DNA of 64,000 nucleotides from Nepenthes gracilis. Taxonomy: Eukaryota > Streptophyta > Magnoliopsida > Caryophyllales > Nepenthaceae. Both the position numbers and the translations under genes were made by a program. This document shows, piece by piece, positions 30,481-40,767 of this stretch. The notes under the pieces were generated by a model. It was not told where the DNA came from. It saw nothing but the letters and a program-made list of their open reading frames with translations, and did no database searches. Position 1 is the stretch's first letter. Each line of letters opens with the position of its first letter. Where the stretch lies: the NCBI GenBank assembly GCA_033239525.1, contig BSYO01000022.1, positions 15,634,923 through 15,698,922 of the forward strand, read 5' to 3'.

Positions 30481-31772
30481 ACTAAACGGCTAACTTTGCT
30501 TGTGCTCGCCACCTGCCGGGTGCTTGTAGTAGAGATGCTGTAGGCTGCTGATTTGGTGTGCTGTTGTACTTGTTGGGTATGTACAAATTGGATGGCCTGG
30601 TGTTATGGTGGTTTCTTACTAATTTGCCTTTATGGCGTGCTGTGACATTATATGTTGGGGGTTGCTGATTCACAGTTTTTCTGCTCCTTTGGTTTGATGC
30701 TGGAGCTGGCTGTGTTGCTTTTTGTCGAGACTTTGTCTGGTGCTGGAAAATTTTGTTGGTGCTGGGGCTGGGATTTAGCTGCAGTTGCCTAGTATTTTGC
30801 TATTATTGGATTATGTTGAGTGGTCTGCATATGTGGTAATTTGGTAATTTGGTGTTGACCGTTACCTGATGCTTAATTAGGGCTTGTTGCTGATCTTGGT
30901 GCAGCTGGTATATGCGAGTAGTAGCTATGGCTACGAATTGGAACTTTAGCCGCTATTTGGTTCTGAATTTGCTGTGAAGAGCAGTCTACTGTATTTGTCT
31001 GCTGGACTGGGATGCCTCTCTGCATCTAATTCGGTGGATTTCTGGCTGATTTGCTGGTTGGTTTTTGAAGATCGGTGGGCAGCATTGTTGGGGCAGCATT
31101 TGACGTTCCCAGTGTTGGAATCTGTTTGTCTATGCTGATTTGCTGCCATCTGGGAATGTCCATAGTGATTGAGTCGCTTGCTGCATTGGAATTGCGCTAT
31201 ACTGCTTGATGCAGTTGGATTATTAAGAGTTGTTGTGCTGTTTTCAATTGCCGAAGATGGTGCTGCTGGTTTTTGGTACTGAAGCATCCCCGGATCGGGG
31301 CTGTTGCTTCATTTTAATTTTGTGGAGTAAGGCTTCTGTCATTTTTGCTGCTGTGGTTTGCTGCTGCTTCCAGCTTTTGTGCAGATCGTGCTATTTTGGA
31401 GATGATGTATGCGTGTGGGTACATCATCTGTGGTGATGATAATTAAGCTGCAGGTGGATACATGTGCCAGGCAATTGCTGTGTTAATCCTGGTTTAATTT
31501 TCTACTGGCTGGTTGATAATGCTGGAGCTGTTCCCTTTTTTTTGGTAAGTAAAAACTGTGTTAAGGGTAAGCTTTTTATAGTGACTGGCCCTACCGCACT
31601 CGCGGCCCCATAACCCAGAAACCCTTTGCGGGATTTTTTAGGAATGCTGGAGCTGTTCCCGTTGGTGGCTGAGAGTGAATTGCTTGGCCTGGTTTGCTGA
31701 GACTTTCCACTTGGCAGCTGATTGGAGCACTACAGCAGCTGCTATCTTGAGTGCTGGGGGATGGAAAGCTGT
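30481..31772 (+). repeat. TG-rich body of B1 (left part)
   Basis: Starts directly after ORF1 and has no ORF2-like coding. TGCTG, GCTGGTG and TTTGCTG words throughout. From about 31.32 kb to the B2 insertion it aligns closely with the B2 body at 37.65-37.96 kb (ATTGGAGCACTACAG versus ATTGGAGCACTACGG), so B1 and B2 belong to one subfamily. Confidence 0.75.
31536..31642 (-). mobile_element. 3' fragment of a tRNA-derived SINE in B1
   Basis: 18-bp TSD AATGCTGGAGCTGTTCCC at 31518-31535 and 31643-31660. Poly(T) at the left gives minus orientation. The 107 bp match the 3' half of the SINE head at 38.50-38.58 kb (GGGGCCGC, GGGCCAGTCAC, AAAAAGCTTACC, ACACAG). This copy shows the true SINE end: ...TTTTTACTTACC plus poly(A), the same last bases as the big retroposons. 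The tRNA-like head is lost by truncation. Confidence 0.88.
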
Positions 31773-31837
31773 GCTTTCCCCCGGTTTTCCTTCTGATCCT
31801 CCATGGCTCCCACTAGTGTTAACGCGATCCAATCAGT

Positions 31838-31949
31838 ACTTATTGCGGCCAGTTGGAGACGCTCTCTTCTCTCTCTTACCTTCAAATTTCGAATTTGAAA
31901 TTTGAACTGCAAGGGCTCGCGTTCGGCTCCGGCGGCTTTGACGCCGGCC
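31838..31949 (+). promoter_or_regulatory. 5' leader of B2 with hairpin
   Basis: Contains GACGCTCTCTTCTCTCTC (similar to the distal arm of the M1 hairpin) and a perfect 8-bp inverted repeat TTCAAATT-tcg-AATTTGAA at 31881-31899, then GC-rich sequence with GCCGGCCATGGCCGG around the ORF1 ATG. The TTCAAATT hairpin recurs in the leaders at 38.62 and 59.93 kb. Confidence 0.6.
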
Positions 31950-33915
31950 ATGGCCGGACCTTTGGGGGCTCCCCACGGCTCGTCCTCGGACCCCGATTCC
32001 CACGGTCCTCCTGTTCCCTCTCTTCCTCCTAAGTCATTGAAGGACCCGATTGTCTCATGCGTGTTTCCGCCTCTTCTTGCTTCCTCTCACACCTCTCCAA
32101 CCGGCCCTGATGCTGGTTTTTTAGCGCAGTTGAAGGTCTTGGATGCTGATTCTCGTTTTCCCCCGGCGTCGGCTCCCCCTTCCTGCTCTCCCTCGGTGGA
32201 CTCTGCTGCCCTCTGCTGTGGCTCACCTCGTTCAAGAGATGAGGTCATCCGCTCTCCTGTGTCGCCTACGAAGACACATTCGGTCAAGGTATCCTCTAAT
32301 ACCTTCACAAAACCTGAAACTGTTAATGGCTTCTCTAAATCCTGGGCTCAAGTTGCTGTGGTTAAGGGCCTCCGTTCAATTTCCTCCCTTAAATATTTTC
32401 CTCCTCATTCTGGGTCTGATTTTGATAGCCCGATTTCACCTCCTGATGAGGTTGTAAAGCAGTGCTCTGATTTCTGGGGAGCCACTTTGGTGGGATTCTT
32501 CCCTGAAAACCATCCACACATATCGACGGTCATTTCCATCGCATGGAGGATCTGGGCGCGATTTGGATTGCGTCACATAGCAGTCAATGAAAGAGGTCTC
32601 TACTTCTTTAAATTCGAATCTGTGTCTCAAATGGAAGATTGTCTGGCTCGTGGCCCCTGGGCCTTCAAGAAATTCCCTATTTCTCTCAAGAGATGGTATC
32701 CGGGTTTGTCTCTGGAACCGGATTCCCTCACGTCTATCCCTGTTTGGATCTCGTTGACAAATGTGCCAATTGAATTTTGGACTCCATTGGGATTAAGTTG
32801 GATCGTTAGTAGGATTGGCAAACCAATCCTGTGTGATCCCCATACTGCCAAGATGGATCGGGTTCATGTGGCTAGAATCTGTGTTGAGATGAAAAAGGGT
32901 GATCCTCAACCAGCTAAAATCAAGATTATGTCGGGTGCTTCTGCTTCCTCCAAGCTGTTGGAAGTTGATGTTGCCTATCACTCTGTCCCTAGCAGATTTA
33001 AGAAACGTCCAGCTATGCCTAAGGTCCCGGATCCTGCTGCTGTGGTGGGTGGGTGTATGTCCAAAAAACCCATCCCTACCCAGGGAGTATATGCATCTCC
33101 TGCTGCAGGGTCCTCTGTTAGGATTGGTGTCTCCTCTTCTGCTAGTGATATGTGTACTTTGGATCAGCAGACTTGTAATTCTGCATTTGATGACGGCTCA
33201 GCTCATGGGATGGTTTCTTCGTTGGCGAACCATCTGTCTGATTCGGATCCTATTCAGCCTACCTTTGCTGCGTGCTCCTCTGATCACCCTTGGTCCATGA
33301 TTGGGGCTCAGTCTGGATCCATGTATGAAGAGATTGCTTATGTTGCCAACGACATTGATCATCCAATGTTGGATGTCAGGATTGCTAATGCTTCTTCAAT
33401 TAATGCTTTGGATCAGCAGTTGTGTAATCCTGCCACTGATGATTGCCTAGCACGTGGGTTGGTTTCTTCAATGTCGGCCCATTTATTTGATTCCGGTCCT
33501 ATCCTAACTACCTATGCGAAGTGCTCCTCAGGTTTAGTTGGTGATGTCTATGAGAATGATGAGGCTCATTCTGGGTCCATGAGTGACAAGTTTGCTAATG
33601 TGGACACTAATTCTAAGCACCCTGAGTTGGATGAAGGTGATCAGAATGTGGCTGATCATGCTGCTGAGTCAAACGGGGTTGCTAATTCTATGGTGATTGG
33701 CCCAATCCCTGGGGTCGATGACTCTACTCCGGAGTCTATTGCGCGGATCACTCGCAAGTACTCTTTGGCTGAAGCTGTAGATGTTTCCTTGATCAAGGCC
33801 CCATCTGAATTTCCTGATGACTGCTCGTGCCCCTTGCCTGGTTGTCCGGCTAAGGACTATGTGGATTCAATGGCTGGGGCAGTGATGCCCTGCATCTTGG
33901 AGAGTGGATTAGTCC
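31950..33915 (+). CDS. B2 ORF1 (DUF4283-like), N-terminal 655 residues
   Basis: Unbroken from ATG 31950 to the U insertion. Residues about 1-130 are Pro/Ser-rich. About 145-330 is the DUF4283-like domain: SISSLKYFPPHSGS, SPPDEVVKQCSDFWGATL, RIWARFGLRHIAVNERG, GPWAFKKFPISLKRWYPG, IPVWISLTNVPIEFW, VARICVEM. The zinc-knuckle position is replaced by SVPSRFKKRPAMPK. A long acidic, Ser-rich linker follows, with two related segments (LDQQTCNSAFDDGSAHGMVS and LDQQLCNPATDDCLARGLVS), an internal duplication. TPESIARITRKYSLAEA is conserved with B1 and H. The first 655 residues have no stop. Confidence 0.85.
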
Positions 33916-36221
33916 TTTTTTTTTTTTTGGTAAGTAAGTGATTTAGATTAGTGGGAGAAAAAATTTACAAGTAATGGTTTAACACCCAGTCATAGATGCT
34001 AGGGCATGCCCCGAGCACTCAGATACAACGAATAAAACCCGCAGAAAGACAAAAATGCTGGTATTCGTGCAGTTTAAAAAACTACTCTAACATCAGTAAA
34101 GCAGTACCTTACCAAAGAACATGCCAGTTTATGGCAATACTCTTGATTCCAGCCCCATGAGGCCAGCAACCATCAAACAGGCCCAGCTGCCTCTCCCGGC
34201 AACTAAAGTTGCATTATAGCAACACAACAAAACAATCTGCATTCTGCAATACAGCACCCTAGAAACACAGCAATCTCAAAATAGCCACAAGCCCACTGCA
34301 TCATACTGCAATTCACATAAAGCAGATGAATTGCTGGCCAAAAAAATCTGGGCAGAGTAGATGAACAGCCCATCCTCAAAATTTGCAGGCTGGAGAAGAC
34401 ATGATCCAGACTAGCTGCCAACAGCCAAATCTCAATAACCAAATTCGCCCAGCTGAAATGAAAATGCAGAAGAGGGCCGGATTTCAGAACCGCCAGCATG
34501 CATTGCACTGAAGAACAAAAGCATTCCACAGCAGCAGTCAAAGCCAGCCCCGCCTCCACATCAGCTGTATACCAATCCAGCTCAGAAATCATCAGCAAGG
34601 GCACACCACAAAGCTGCCGCCCCAACCAAAACATCCAGCAGGATGCAATTTTTCCAGAACAAACATACATGGTAGCCACTAATGCACCAGAGATGGAAGC
34701 CACAGCAGGACAGAAAGTCCATCACAGGGGCAACTGATACCACGATGAAAATGCCAGAAACCAGCAATTCGCCAACCACACGGGCAGCAGAACCACCAAC
34801 ACCAGCTAACCTTCAATCATCGGCAGGGACCATAGCAAAGGATCATCATCCATAGCAGCCCAATCAAGTTGCAAAGTAACAACAGCAAACAAATTGGCAG
34901 AAATTGCCAGACAACATCAGTCCAATGGTCTGCAGTAGCAAGCAGGGGGAAACCCCCACCTCAGCAGGGTCATTTGTATCCAAAAATGCCACACTAGCAT
35001 AACAGAGCATCAGTCAAAGGAGCCCTATCCCATTGCACAGGCTCCCCCAAACCAGACAATTGGAAGAACCCGAAAGCCTGAGCCCCATCAAAGCCAACAG
35101 CATCGAAACAAATGACACCAGCATCCTTCCACATCTCCAATGACACCAGCGCAGGCTCAGATAACAGCAAAAACGATGAGGTCCACAGCATAAACCGGGA
35201 AAGCCAGACCTGTCTGCAGAGCTTCACAAATCCACCAATTCAGAGGCAGCAGTGTATCAGTGCACTGAATAGGCCTTCAGGGCAGCAAGCAACCGAAGAC
35301 AAAGCAGAGTTGTTGCACAGCAACAACAGCTAAACACACTGGCTGTATTAGCCAGACTATAGCAATCCAAAGGATTGCAACAATGAAGGCCCTAGGCCAG
35401 AAATCCAAAACATCAACAGCATCCATCACAGCACGCAATTGGTCAACATTGCAATCCTTAGCAGGGGCACCCAGCAAAGGTAGATCAAAAGCCCAGAAAA
35501 TATCCAAGGCATTGGCCAAATGGCATTCAGTACTTCAGACAAACTACAGCATCAGGAGCAGCCAGCCACCAATAGCAGCATCTAATCTCCAGCTGCATTC
35601 CTCCCTGAGGAGTGACAACCGGAAGTAGGCACAGAGAACATCAGAGACTAAGGGGTCCTCAGCATTAACTAGAGGAGCAGAATGGCAGAGGGAGACCAAC
35701 TACCAACACATACACAGCATCAAAAGGATTTCCAGCATCCAAACCTAGCCACTCGCATCTTTTCATCAATCCAGCGTATAATACCCAATCCAGAGCAGAC
35801 TCGGGCTCCCCTCGACCCAGCCAACAGGAAGGGATACACAGGCAGAGATGCTAAAAAGATTAGGCACAGGGCGATTCATCCGCAGCAAATCCAGCGAGCC
35901 GCAACTAGCTATAGATTTGAAACTGCTCCCAAAAAGGGACGTAGCAGAAAACCCAAGCACCACCCATGGCTTCTACAAAGAAAGCCAGAGACAGGGATCG
36001 CAGTCTTGACAGCCAGAGCAAATAGCGCATCCAGACTGGAAGAAGCGACCCCAAATAAAAGAGATCTGAGGATGAGAAGAGGAGACCGAAGGGCCCCAGA
36101 AAGTAGGTGAGAACCATTCGACAAAACCTCGACAGTTGCGATTTAGGAATCCGCAGGGATCCCAGTCAGCTCGAGCCCGAACCGCTACTCAGGGCCAACC
36201 GGCAGGAACCATATCCACTCC
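33916..36221 (-). mobile_element. Family retroposon U inserted in B2 ORF1
   Basis: 13-bp TSD AGTGGATTAGTCC at 33903-33915 and 36222-36234. Poly(T) and a degraded reversed 3' module (33916-34025; the long hairpin is mostly lost) at the left give minus orientation. The 2306-bp body is CAGCA-rich on the plus strand and carries the conserved GGGGGAGCC-type internal motif twice (near 35.04 and 35.82 kb). Its right end does not match the usual 5' hairpin module, so it is truncated or of another subtype. No recognised ORF. Confidence 0.85.
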
Positions 36222-36234
36222 AGTGGATTAGTCC

Positions 36235-36589
36235 ATACACTGCCCATATCCACTCCCAAACCGGAGCTCTGTGACCTGGGGGCCATTAGCCAGGTTGATA
36301 GGCCTCCGGTTAGGAATTTGGCTATTGTGAGGTGCATGTCTCTTGGGGTTGATGTTTCTCCACCAGCGAACATGCTAAGTCCTCTGTTACCATGGATGCT
36401 GGATGTAGTGTTGGCCCTGCTATGTCATCTGCAAATCCTGTTGCTGGTGATGTGGAGGTTTATGACGATCGCTAACGTTATATGGATGAGGTTTTTGCTC
36501 GGCAGGCTATAAATGGGTGGGAACGAGTGGCTGCTGACCGCAGACGACGAAAATCTGCCTCCAAGAAGGCGCGGCGACCTCAATCCTGA
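36235..36589 (+). pseudogene. B2 ORF1, C-terminal part
   Basis: The frame resumes after U (SGLVHTLPISTPKPELCDLG). A frameshift lies near 36.39 kb, then MDAGCSVGPAMSSANPVAG, a stop, and the basic C-terminus ERVAADRRRRKSASKKARR ending at TGA 36587-36589. The basic motif matches the ends of A1, A2 and H ORF1. Confidence 0.75.
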
Positions 36590-37993
36590 AAACTGATGTA
36601 GTAAGTGCAGTACTTGGTCTTTTGGGTTGTGCTTGATGGTGGGATGCTGCTGTTCGGCTTATGTGTACAGGGGATGTGGCTGCAAATGGAACTGTCCTGT
36701 GGAGTGTTTTGTGGACTGTGCTTGTTTTGGAAGTGCTAAAAAGCATTTCTATTATCCTATCTCCGTATTGCCAATTGTGATTGACAATCTAAAGTGGTTG
36801 TGATTGATACTCAATTTGCTGTTGTCTTGTGTCAGTGGATTCTGATGGTTATACATGGAATTCTACTTACTGTTGATGAAGGATGCTGCTACTTTGCTGC
36901 GGCGACTCCTTGCTGTCCACATTGATCTGCTGCTGGGTCCCAGAGTTGATTTTCTTGATTGTTGGTTTATCCTCTGCTACTAATTGAAGAAGAAAGCATG
37001 ATGCTGCTGAAGAGGCCCTTGGTTGGCTTTATCTTATATGGCGTGCTGATGCTGTTGCAGTTGCAATGTTTGTTGCTGCTATGCTGTGTTGGTGGCTACT
37101 GGTGCCTGCTGAAGATATCCCGTGCTGATGTATTCAGTTGCTACCATTTATTCCCTTTGCTGATGGCTGCTGGGATTGTTTGGTGCAATGGTTGTGTGCT
37201 GGCTGCCTCCTGAGGGTGTTCCGCCGATCCTGGTATATTCTGTGTGCTGATTTGCTGCTCCTGAAATGGCGGTTTGGTGAAACTTGGTTTGAGGTTTGAT
37301 GTGTGGTCCTGAATCAGGGATCTGATGGATGGTGAGGCCTTTGCTCTTGAATCGGTCGCAGTTCTGGACTGGGTGTGGGATTCCGTTTGGTACTGCGTTG
37401 GATTGCATTGACGAGCTGCTGAACTCTTTTCTATGCTGCTGATGCCTGCTGTAGATATCCAGTGCTGATGAAGCCATCTGCATGCTTGATATCCCGTGTA
37501 GCCCAGTGGTGCTATTCTGTCATCACAAGTATAGCTGCTGATGCTTTAGCTGCTATGTGGCATTGGGAGTGGCTTAATGGCAGGTGCAAATGCTGCTTGC
37601 TATTGGGACTGTGAAGGCGGACGGCTTTGCTGTGGTTTGTCTTAATGGATTCTGTCATTTTTGCTGCTGCGTCCAGCTTTAGTGCTTTTTTGGTGATGAT
37701 GTATGCGTGTGGGTACTGCATATGTGGTGCTGTTAAATAAGCGGCAGGTGGTTGCATGCGTCAGGCTATTGCTACGTTAATTCTGGTTGAATTTTCGTCT
37801 GGCTGGCTGACGATGATGTAGCTGCTCCCGTCGATGGCGGTGTGTGAATTGCGGGGCCTGGTTTGCTAAGTTTTTCCGCATGGCAGTTGATTGGAGCACT
37901 ACGGTAGATGCTATATTGGGTGCTCGGGGATGGAAAGTTGTGCTTTCCCCCGATTTTTTCCTTCTATTTCTAGGGATTTTGTAGAATGTTGGT
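36590..37993 (+). repeat. TG-rich body of B2
   Basis: Begins immediately after the ORF1 stop. TGCTG, TTGCTGC and GATGCTG words throughout; no endonuclease or RT sequence in any frame I examined. Its last 350 bp aligns with the end of the B1 body. Confidence 0.75.
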
Positions 37994-38153
37994 CTCCTAG
38001 AGGCTCTTTATGTACTCTCGTTTGTACACGTTGCTTGGGGTAGGTCCTAGCGGATTATGTTTTGTCCCCAAGTCAAAATATACTTGGCGATAAAACATAG
38101 ATGTTGTAATTTTTTCTCCCATTAATTCAAAATACTTACTTACCAAAAAAAAA
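37994..38153 (+). repeat. Family 3' terminal module T9 (end of B2)
   Basis: CTCCTAGAGG, GCTTGGGGTAGGTCCTAGC, stem arms TGTTTTGTCCCCAAGT / ACTTGGCGATAAAACA, then TACTTACTTACC and poly(A), followed by the right TSD of B2. Confidence 0.9.
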
Positions 38154-38169
38154 GCTTTCCCCCGGTTTT

Positions 38170-38379
38170 GTGTTGTATTTTTCATTCTATCTCTATGGAT
38201 TCTGTAGAATGTTGGCCTCCTAGAGGCTCTTTATGTACTCTCGTTTGTACTCGTTGCTCGGGGTATGCCCCAGCGGATTATGTTTCATCCCCAAGTCAAA
38301 ATATTTGGCGATAAAACATAGATGTTGTAATTTTTTCTCCCATTAATCCAAAACACTTACTTACCAAAAAAAAAAAAAA
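38170..38379 (+). repeat. End of B1: last body bases and 3' module T10
   Basis: Resumes the B1 body after the right TSD of B2, then CTCCTAGAGG, GCTCGGGGTATGCCCCAGC, stem arms TGTTTCATCCCCAAGT / TTTGGCGATAAAACA, and CACTTACTTACC with poly(A). Very similar to T9 because B1 and B2 are sister copies. Confidence 0.9.
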
Positions 38380-38397
38380 GCTGTTCTCGCTGGCTTG

Positions 38398-38582
38398 CCG
38401 AAGCGGAGTTCGGCCTGGTGGTTAGTAACGCTTACGCCTTCCCTCTCCACCCGGGTTCGAATCTCCGCGGAAGCACCCGTGGTACTGAGCCTCCCTAAAA
38501 AATCCTTTGGGATTTCTGGGGTATGGGGCCGCAAAGCGGTGGGGCCAGTCACGTTAAAAAGCTTACCTTTACCACAGTTTTA
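38398..38582 (+). repeat. tRNA-derived SINE head and body
   Basis: Internal RNA polymerase III promoter: box A-like TGGTGGTTAGTAACG at 38416-38430 and box B GGTTCGAATCT at 38454-38464, spaced as in a tRNA gene. The non-tRNA part follows (GGGGTATGGGGCCGC, GGGCCAGTCACG, AAAAAGCTTACC, CACAG). It ends TTTT just before the retroposon leader. The minus fragment at 31.54 kb confirms the same 3' sequence, so this is a dispersed SINE family and not a functional tRNA. Confidence 0.85.
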
Positions 38583-38760
38583 AGAGTAAAGTTAGAGAGA
38601 GAAGCTCTCGCTTCTCTCTACAATTTCAAATTTCGTTTGAAATTTGAATCTTCCTTCTGCGGTTGAGCCCGCGTCCTCCTTCGACGCTCCTCCTCTGGCC
38701 GGGGGCGCCGGTGCCGGCATTGGCCTGGCCCTTGGTTGCCTCGCCCGGCCGCCCCTCTGC
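38583..38760 (+). promoter_or_regulatory. 5' module of the retroposon part of S
   Basis: Perfect 10-bp stem AGAGAGAAGC-tctc-GCTTCTCTCT at 38596-38619, identical to M1, then AATTTCAAA-tttcg-TTTGAAATT, then a GC-rich leader with GGCGCCGGTGCCGGC. It lies right after the SINE. Confidence 0.65.
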
Positions 38761-40767
38761 CTCCTTTTCTTCTCTTGCTCTCTTCGTCTTCGAAGAGCTA
38801 CTCTGATGCCGTATCTCTTCGAGGCTTGTCTTGGAATTGGGCTCGTCTGCGTGGCCTCTACTCTTCGCTCGTCTTATGCGATGCCGAAGGGCATGGCTTT
38901 CTCTGGCTGAGGCGGTGCGGAGCCGGCCATGGCCGGTCTCCTGGTTGCCCCCCTTGCCTCCTTCTTGGTTCTCTCTGAGTTCTCGGTGCTTTTGTTTGCT
39001 TCGTTTGCGTCGCTGTATGGTGATTTTGTCGGTTCTTGAGCTTCCAGAAGGTACTGGTGCTTCCGATTGCCTTTGCTGCCGCCCTGATACAGCTGGCCGA
39101 AGCTCTGATTGGGCGATAGTTTCCTTTTGGATGCGGTGAGGGTTTTTTTTTTTTTTTTTTGCTGATTTCTGATGTGGGTTGCAATCTAGAGATTCGGATT
39201 GTTGTGGTCCCTCAGGGTGCCGTCTCATCTCGATGGATTTGATGCAGCCGGATGTCCTGTGGCATTGCTCTATTTGTCCTCTGGTGGTGTGTCCTGCTTG
39301 CTGGTTGGGTAGGGGAGCCCATGTGTTTTATGGATCGGGACACTTCGGATGGGGACTGCTAAGCTGGCTGAGGTAATTTTTGTTGCAAATTTTCCTTCTT
39401 GTTGAGGTGATGCCCAATCTGTCCGCAGCTAAAATGTTGTGCGAATGAGTAGTAGTCCTTGGATTGCTGTGGTCTGGTGAACACTGCCAATTTGTTGCTG
39501 TTGTATCTTTGCAACAGCTTTTTCCAGTAGGCTGCTGTCTCATCTCGAAGGAGCTGATGTTACCGACTCTCCTCTGATGTTGCTCTGGCTGTTCTGTGGC
39601 TGTGTGTCCCTTTGGTTGATTGGGTTGGGGGAGCTCGTGCGTTTTCTGGATTGGGACATTTCGGCTGAGGGCTGAGCAACTATATGAGGTTCCTTTCGGT
39701 GACTAAATCACCTTTTTGTTGAGATGGTGCCTTGGATGTTCGCTGCATAATTGTGGTGTCGACCACTCTGTTTGTAGAGGGGTTTGCTGAGCTAATACGT
39801 TCGTCCTCTTGCTGCTTTGGCAAGCTGATGAATGTTTGATGCTGTTGCGTTGCTGTCGTCCAACATTGTTTGCTGGTGCGGTGAGGGTTCTGCTACTGAG
39901 GTGCTGATCTAGTTTTCTGCTGAGGTCTACGTGGATCTGAAGCTTCGGACGGATTGGCTGCTTGTTTAGGTTGTGGTTGGTTTAACCAACAGAAGCTGTC
40001 ATGGGCTGCTGTGGTGAGGTGATAACCTCCATTTGCTGTATGCTGAAATGTCTTTGATCCCTTTGCTGGATCTGGTGCATCCAATTGCTCGGTGCTGATG
40101 GATTGCGGCTATTTTGGCTGGTTGCGGTGTTGGCTGGAGGTGGCTGAACTGCTTTGCTATTGGCAGTTCCATTCTGCTGATGGATGGTCCGCCTGGTTCT
40201 CAGGCTCTGGTTCATCAAATGCAGCTGGACCGGCCTATGTTGGTTTGGAGCTCCACTTCGGTTGATGATGAAACTATGCAGAATGCTAGTTGCTGGCAAC
40301 ACCATGATTCACTGCTGATGGGTGTTGTAGAGCTGCTGAAGCTTTTGCTGAAGCCCTCCCGCTTGCAAATTTAGGTTGCTGCCAATTTAGGTTGTAAATT
40401 TGTCTGCTGTTAGTGCTGATGCTGAAGATCTGACTGCTGTTGGGGTTTGGCTGATGGCCTCACCGTTGCTGTTGGTATTCTGCATTTGGTGTGGGCGAAC
40501 TGGGTTTGGACAGATCCTACTGTTGCTGCCTGTGCTGTGCCCCATTTTGATCTATGCTGAAATTCTGAAATCTGTGGCTGATGCTATCCTGAATTTTGTT
40601 TCAGTGCTGGTGTATCAGGTTTTTTGGGCTGAAAGCTGGTTGTACTGAAAGCGATCTGCCCAAGTGTTGCTTGCGTTGAACCGTAAGATGCTCCTACAAT
40701 GTTGATGATTGTGTGTCTGATTATGTGCATTTTCAGATTACAATTGTTGTCTTTCTGTTGAATGTTA
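38761..40767 (+). repeat. TG-rich body of S
   Basis: Non-coding. The first 1 kb aligns with M1 (GCTGTCTCATCTCGA, GGGGAGCCCATGTG, GGATTGGGACATTTCGGCTG). This part occurs twice in tandem with divergence (about 39.17-39.42 and 39.43-39.72 kb). The rest is TGCTG-rich. Confidence 0.75.

Larger units (their letters stand above)
31789..38153 (+). mobile_element. ORF1-only retroposon B2, inserted in B1
   Basis: TSD GCTTTCCCCCGGTTTT at 31773-31788 and 38154-38169. Inside: leader with hairpins (31789-31949), ORF1 (31950-33915 and 36235-36589), body (36590-37993), 3' module with poly(A) (37994-38153). A minus element U (33916-36221) splits ORF1. Without U it is about 4.05 kb. No ORF2 sequence. It jumped into the body of a sister copy about 0.2 kb from that copy's 3' end, which is why two 3' modules lie side by side at 37.99-38.38 kb. 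Confidence 0.88.
28305..38379 (+). mobile_element. ORF1-only retroposon B1 (half-LINE) with TSD
   Basis: TSD GCTGTTCTCGCTGGC at 28290-28304 and 38380-38394. B1 starts about 48 bp before an ORF1 ATG, carries ORF1 (28353-30480), a TG-rich body (30481-31772 plus 38170-38215) and a 3' module with poly(A) (38216-38379). There is no endonuclease, RT or zf-RVT sequence. Removing the nested SINE and B2 leaves about 3.57 kb. The layout resembles mammalian HAL1 half-LINEs, which keep only ORF1; that comparison is mine. It depends on an RT from elsewhere. Confidence 0.85.

Noticed and set aside
37994..38379. Two near-identical 3' modules in tandem
   Set aside because: Looks like a tandem duplication, but the TSD GCTTTCCCCCGGTTTT between them shows one is the end of B2 and the other the end of its host B1.
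38416..38464. A functional tRNA gene
   Set aside because: Box A and box B are present, but there is no convincing cloverleaf and the sequence continues into SINE-specific DNA found again at 31.54 kb.
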